From Charina bottae (lineage: Eukaryota; Chordata; Lepidosauria; Squamata; Charinaidae): a DNA stretch of 64,000 bases. Below are positions 59,683 to 64,000 of the stretch, piece by piece. The stretch spans positions 86,315,421 through 86,379,420 of the forward strand of contig JALMGJ010000005.1 of NCBI GenBank assembly GCA_023362775.1, written 5' to 3'. Under the pieces are notes generated by a model. It was not told where the DNA came from. It worked only from the letters and a program-made list of their open reading frames with translations, and made no database searches. The translations under genes were made by a program, and so were the position numbers. Positions within the stretch are counted from its first letter, which is position 1. Each line of letters opens with the position of its first letter.

Positions 59683-60016
59683 GGGGCGTGGTGGCTCAGC
59701 GGGTAAGACGCCAGGCTTGTTGATCAGAAGATCGCAAGTTCAGAGGTTCGAATTCCTAGCCCGCGTGACGGAGTGAGCTCCCGCACTAGCTCCAGCTCTT
59801 GCCAACCTAGCAATTCGAAAGCATGCAAATGCAAGTAGATAAATAGGTACCACTTTGGTGGGTAGGTAACAGCGTTCTGCATGCATCATGCTGGCCACAT
59901 GACCGTGGAAGCGTCTTCGGACAACGCTGGCTCTTCGGCTAACAAACGGAGATGAGCACCGGCCCCTAGAGTCGGACACGACTGCACAAATGTGCGGGGG
60001 GAACCTTTACCTTTAC
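59680..60016 (+). repeat. Sauria-type SINE (Bov-B-tailed)
   Basis: The only + strand copy of this family in the window: head GGGGCGTGGTGGCTCAGCGG, B-box GGTTCGAAT, tail GAGTCGGACACGACTGCAC and CCTTTACCTTTAC. Target duplication ATATGAGTT at 59671-59679 and 60017-60025. Confidence 0.93.
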
Positions 60017-60070
60017 ATATGAGTTCAGTAGGAACATTTCTTGGAAGTCTCGCTTTAGACACATTCCTTA

Positions 60071-60558
60071 TGTAGCGGGAAAACTCACCTTCCCAAATGA
60101 CGGGACACGAGACCAAGTGAAGTTAGAGAACACAGGTTTATTGCTAGCAAGGTTCAGAGTAATAACTTGGCAAATTCTGAACACCGGGTCACACCCGGGG
60201 CTTATCTTTTATAGGGTTTGTAATCCAGACAATCAGGATATGACAAGATCTTACGTGTCACAAGCTCAGCTTGTTTCAGACAGATTGTTCCAGACATAGA
60301 ATCATCTTACGTGTCACAAGCGCAGCTTGTTTATAATTAGCACATCAAAACAGGATAACAAAAGGGGAACTTATCGTACACCATCTGTGAGTTTAGGGAA
60401 GTATAGAAAACTTACAATGTCTGCACCTTTGTGTTACAAGGGTTAGTATCCGTGCAAGAACATTGAGCAAGACTTCTATCTCTGTCTTATGTTTGCAACA
60501 GAGAAATGTTAATTAAGCTTCTAATATCAAAAGGAGACTTTTGGGCCTACCTGCTTCA
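60071..60558 (-). repeat. Endogenous retrovirus 3' LTR
   Basis: 488 bp bounded by TG...CA on the minus strand (TGAAGCAGGTAGG to ...CCCGCTACA). A TATA box TATAAAAG (60213-60206) and a polyadenylation signal AATAAA (60142-60137) lie about 70 nt apart, defining U3, R and U5 in the normal order. U3 carries a 29-bp direct repeat (60248-60276 and 60304-60332, one difference) with TTACGTGTCA, a likely enhancer repeat. The polypurine tract AAAGGGGGGAA abuts its start. The element is antisense to LRMDA. Confidence 0.9.
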
Positions 60559-60569
60559 TTCCCCCCTTT
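60559..60569 (-). other. Retroviral polypurine tract
   Basis: AAAGGGGGGAA on the minus strand, immediately 5' of the LTR's TG, where plus-strand DNA synthesis would be primed. Confidence 0.88.
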
Positions 60570-60719
60570 GGAACTCCACCAAAATATTCTAATTACTGTG
60601 GAGTTCCACCTATTTCAGCATAGGGATTGTCCTCTCGGGAGGTAGTGAGCATTTCGTAGTCCCACAAGGCCATAGCTTTCACTGCGGCCTATGAGGAGGG
60701 AGATTGAGCTAGAAATGGT

Positions 60720-61085
60720 TCAAGCAAAAATAGGAAGGACACAAGGAAGAATGACACAGCCTGCGGCGATGAGGCCCACAAGGCCAACAATCACCTTAAG
60801 CCCTGGCAGTTTGGGAAGGCCCCAGCCATCCAGCCAATCCTGAAAGTTGAACCCTTTCCACTCCTGTGGAGGGTTATAAGTGAGCTGTTGTAGCTCGGTG
60901 GTTAGCTGATGGATGACCTGGCCAGTCTCCCCAATCTGCAGACAACAGTTGGTGAGGTTAAACTTACCACAGACTCCACCCTCCTTAGCAAGCATGAAGT
61001 CTAGGGTGAGGCAGTTCTGATACACGGCTGTGCAGACCTTATCAGTGGTACACACCGGGACTCTGCTCTTTTGGACACTTCAAGC
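60720..61085 (-). pseudogene. env: Retroviral env, transmembrane subunit fragment
   Basis: Broken frame of an endogenous Env. It opens after a stop near 61085. Visible parts: QNCLTLDFMLAKEGGVCG, an immunosuppressive-like segment; then Cys at 60971-60969 and a Cys pair at 60947-60942, seven residues apart (C-X7-CC; the usual gammaretrovirus-type motif is C-X6-CC); an N-linked site NLTN between them; a heptad-like HQLTTELQQLT; and a membrane anchor (about 60806-60722). A stop follows at once, so the cytoplasmic tail is missing or broken. No clear fusion peptide or furin site is seen upstream. It sits 150 bp 5' of the polypurine tract, as expected for env. Confidence 0.85.
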
Positions 61086-61297
61086 CCCCTCCCGTTGTGT
61101 GCTAGCCAGATTATCTTATTATAAGTTGTCCACCCTGTGGATTCAATTCGCCCCTCATAGAGCTCCTCCACTGCAACTCGGGCGAATTGCCGGATTGTTC
61201 ACTGGGTTGTGTTGAGGGGGTTATAGCACCCAGCATACCCTCCTCCCGTATGGTCACAAAGGGCTCCTCAGTGAACTACATTTGGATTATAATTGTC

Positions 61298-61462
61298 CCA
61301 CCACAGACAGGGCTGCAAAAACAGGTGTCCAATGGGGGAGGGTAGCCTCCTGGTGCAGAGATACCTGTCGGTGTTGCAATAGGTATCCTGCCAAGCCTTG
61401 CTACCACAGTTCCTGAAAGCCACCTTGGCCATTGCCTGGCAGACGTCAAATTCCAGCACCCA
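61298..61462 (-). pseudogene. env: Env surface region, cysteine module 2
   Basis: Frame with WVLEF, VCQAMAKVAF, NCGSKAWQDTY, RYLCTR and PCLWW in order. It is homologous to the module at 61540-61707: shared spacing of C.AM.KVA, CGS.AW.DTY, YLC.R and PC.WW. It ends in a stop at about 61268. Surface (SU) assignment is from position between leader and TM; I know no named domain for the module. Confidence 0.75.
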
Positions 61463-61539
61463 CCCAAACTTTTTAAAGCCTCGAAAAGACCCGCACACAT
61501 GGTAGCCCAGGCAAAAGAGCGGGGGTGGTCGGGGTGTGG

Positions 61540-61707
61540 CCACCAACCGCAAGGGTCGTCAGGGGAGGGAGAGTCCGCTGGTCTGGGCGGGCTTCTGGCA
61601 CATAAATACTTGCTGTTACGCTTATATGTGTCCCGCCAGGCCTGGCTTCCACAGGAGGTGTAAGCTACTTTATCCATGGCCTCACAAACAACTCCAAGTT
61701 CCAGCCA
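61540..61707 (-). pseudogene. env: Env surface region, cysteine module 1
   Basis: Frame with WLELGVVCEAMDKVAY, SCGSQAWRDTY, KYLCAR and DPCGWW. It starts 245 nt before module 2, not a multiple of three, so at least one frameshift separates them. Together the two modules indicate an ancestral internal duplication in SU. Confidence 0.75.
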
Positions 61708-61900
61708 GCAGAGGTTTTAGGGCTTACTGTGTGGTTTAGGTAATACAAGGTCAGGCGGACCCCACTGGAGGACACCATTCCCAGGCCCGCCCACACAGAG
61801 ACGTTGTACCTAACCTCATTCTGAGGGTTGTAGCAGGTTATGTCTCCTTCCTTGCCTTTACACAGTAAACACCTTTCCCTGTGTGGCACAGGACCCTTGA
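61665..61900 (-). pseudogene. env: Env surface region, N-terminal part in a second frame
   Basis: This frame contains CLLCKGKEGDITCYN, RYNVSVWAGLG and LTLYYLNHT, with two N-linked sites (NVS, NHT), consistent with an ectodomain. It takes over from the leader frame near 61880 and is lost to a frameshift near 61700, where module 1 begins. Confidence 0.6.
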
Positions 61901-62430
61901 GGCGTGCAGTCCGGTGGGCGTTGAGTATGGTACAGGAGGGTATGGCGCTTAACGTTTCCCACCTGGGCCCACTCAACGCACTGCGAACAATTAACTGGAC
62001 TTTGTGTAGCAGCACGGGTGACTTGTTGCCTTCGGGGCGGAGCCATGAGGGGAACTGGTGCAGGTGCCTGGGAGTCCCAGCACCCACCTGGGGAGCTATC
62101 TCCTGGAGGAGGAGTTTCAGGCTGGGCCTCGGGGGGCGGGGTTACGGTTACCCAACCGCAAGTTGTCTCTCCTGGCCCATCGCCACCCTCACCTCCATTC
62201 CCCCCTTTCCCAAGCAAGACATGGTATAGGTAAAAGAAGTTAACGACAATACTAATTAGCAGGAGAATCATAACCACCCAGATGGAAGGCATGAGGCCCA
62301 CACGGATGCAAGCAGTGGCTCTCAACCTTTGGTGTGCATCCATCCCGTGGGCCCCCCTTTTTGCAACCAAATAAGAGAGGAGCCTCGTAGCCCGTGTGAC
62401 GGGTGTTGGCCTCTGGAGCAACACCTGCAA
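61858..62430 (-). pseudogene. env: Env leader and start of the surface subunit
   Basis: 190-codon frame. The first methionine is at 62430; another at codon 30. An uncleaved-looking N-terminal extension of about 49 residues precedes a hydrophobic stretch (codons 50-71, SIWVVMILLLISIVV), the probable signal sequence. A Gly/Pro-rich segment (codons 74-125) and a Cys-containing part (NCSQCVEW) follow. The frame ends in a stop at 61858. The product would be secreted or membrane-anchored via the signal, but the gene is broken by several frame changes. Confidence 0.7.
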
Positions 62431-64000
62431 GGGGTGAGATGCCTTGTCTTCATCTCCCGTTCGTAGAGGGACAGCTTCCGGAGTGTCACCAGAAGGGGAG
62501 ACCTTTCATATGGGTTTACGCAAAGGTAGCCTCAGGGGCTGGGCAGGGTCCCTCTCCGCTCGCCAGGCTGATGGCGTAGGTTATGCTAAGCTAATCCTTA
62601 CATTTCTCCCTTTGTATAAACAAGCGAAATGCTATGCGCCAGCCCACCAAAGGGGTGCACTCATGAGGAACACAACTGAGTAGTAACACTCAGTAATTAC
62701 TATTACTTTGGAAGGCTGGGCTCAAGCAACGTGTGGTAATAACAGTTATCCCATCAATGGAAGACATTTGGAATCAAAGAGAAAAGAAGATTTCCCAGAG
62801 CAAGTAAAACCAGAAAAACAATGCATCCCCAATCAGTGAAAATATTACTGAACCAGTCCAAATAGCTTATAGTCAAATAATGCATGTAAGCGTGTTACAG
62901 AAGCAAAAACAAATAGCTCAGGGTATGCAAAATCCTTAGTCTCCCAGTAGAAGATTCCATTCCCCCACGCATGCACTCACCACATCAGCAACTTCTGATG
63001 TGTGAGATAGAACATGCATAAAAATAAAAAATCCAAAAACATGCCTAGAGGGCTAGAAAATAAAAAGGCTAGGAAATTAAAATGAGCATTGACATAATGT
63101 AATGTAAGGAGTAGACTGCTTTTGCAGTAAAAATTTTCAAAAACGGAAAAAAACACAAAACCTCCAGATAGACTATGCCAATCCATGGAGGCTCCATTAT
63201 TGCCAAAATCTTCAGAAATAAAAAAACTCTTCTTTTTTTTTTTTGTTATTCACACACCACACAGTTCAACAAACTGAAAACATACACACACAACCACACA
63301 CTCATAAGTTAAGACTCAGATAAAATTCTAGTAAAGGGGTCCAAAGTTTAGCTGACTTATTATCAACCCCTTGTGCATCGGAAAATCCTTGCCTTTTCCT
63401 CTGTCTCCTCGCCCATCTTCCGGAAAATTCCCAGTTCTATCTACATGCTTCTAGGGAGCCAACACAGGCGAGAGGAATTTCTGTGTGCATTTTCCCTGTT
63501 ACTTCTCAGCATCCTAATTTTGCTCATTAGAGGCAGAACTCTAGTGGGCATATTTCTCCCCCCTCCTCTTCCCCCACAAGGGCAGAAGGCAGAGCCTAGA
63601 TAGTTACGCGCACACACAGGAAACCAGCATTCAAACTGTACAAAACAGGCTTTTATTGAAACATGACAGGGGAGATTTGGGCAAGGGGGAGGGAAAAAGA
63701 CAAACTCTCACAATTTCACAACCTTTGCTTTACAACTGAAACACACCCTTTCAGGCACACACACACATTTTGGAGGCTTAGCTGACAGCAGTTGGGTGGC
63801 CCCCCGTATTCTTACGGTAAGATTTCTTGCTGAATGTTAGCCTGTTTATGCATTTTTCCTTCTTTTTCAGTGAATGCAGCCATAAGGGCTTGGAGTTTTT
63901 ACAGTTCTCTCTAGACCTTTGGGGCACTTTTGGCTAACCAGGGCCAGTTTTAATATCTCTTTGTGAGTGGGGGGGGGGGGGGCGTAGGGACGCCATCCTC
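62431..64000. other. Region 5' of env: no pol or gag recognised
   Basis: In an intact provirus the integrase end would adjoin env here. I see no RT, RNase H or integrase motif in any frame. A polyadenylation-like AATAAAAGCC lies on the minus strand at about 63648-63657, and a G-run at about 63969-63982. It may be viral leader, another LTR or host sequence; I cannot decide. Confidence 0.4.

Noticed and set aside
59683..59760. tRNA-like sequence with A- and B-box resemblance (also in the other SINE heads)
   Set aside because: It is the head of a SINE with target duplications and a Bov-B tail; the cloverleaf is not maintained, so not a tRNA gene.
63640..64000. Second LTR of the retrovirus
   Set aside because: An AATAAA is present, but the sequence does not match the LTR at 60071-60558 and no TG/CA limits or TATA box could be assigned.

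Overview
The window is vertebrate nuclear DNA, most probably from a squamate reptile (lizard or snake). The repeats point there: Bov-B LINE tails, Sauria-type tRNA SINEs ending in a Bov-B-like tail, many L2/CR1-type LINE pieces, a Penelope remnant, short hAT elements with 8-bp target duplications, a TA-flanked inverted-repeat family, and long microsatellites. There is no prokaryotic organisation.

The only host gene I can support is on the + strand. Three exons (11303-11429, 18947-19086, 35990-36116) encode consecutive parts of a small leucine-rich-repeat protein that I recognise as LRMDA (C10orf11). Phases and reading frames are compatible across all three. Everything else is intron or 5' flanking intron: 7.5 kb and 16.9 kb between the exons, and more than 27.8 kb after the last one. 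The first complete intron is not an ordinary GT-AG intron. It begins ATATCCTTCC and ends in AC, with TCCTTAAT just upstream, as in U12-type (minor spliceosome) AT-AC introns.

Layout: 1-11.3 kb holds a SINE with an internal 102-bp tandem array, an L2 remnant, a 229-bp inverted duplication (3.9/5.1-5.8 kb) and Sauria SINEs. The U12 intron (11.4-18.9 kb) holds a CR1 tail, a hAT element and two TA-flanked inverted-repeat elements. The next intron (19.1-36.0 kb) holds an L2 RT piece, the 5' part of an L1, a CpG-rich 768-bp hAT element inside a LINE remnant, and a second tandem-array SINE. The last intron (36.1-64 kb) holds more SINEs, Bov-B, Penelope, hAT copies, a repeat-poor block (46.4-52.9 kb), a recent 303-bp inverted copy (56.5 kb from 58.4-58.7 kb), and an antisense endogenous retrovirus end (60.07-62.43 kb) with LTR, polypurine tract and a broken env.

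The most unusual signals are the AT-AC intron, three inverted micro-duplications that look like template-switch insertions, the chimeric SINE family whose head/body segment is tandemly amplified at two loci, and a retroviral surface region made of two homologous cysteine modules. Coordinates of old repeats are approximate because they were read by eye.
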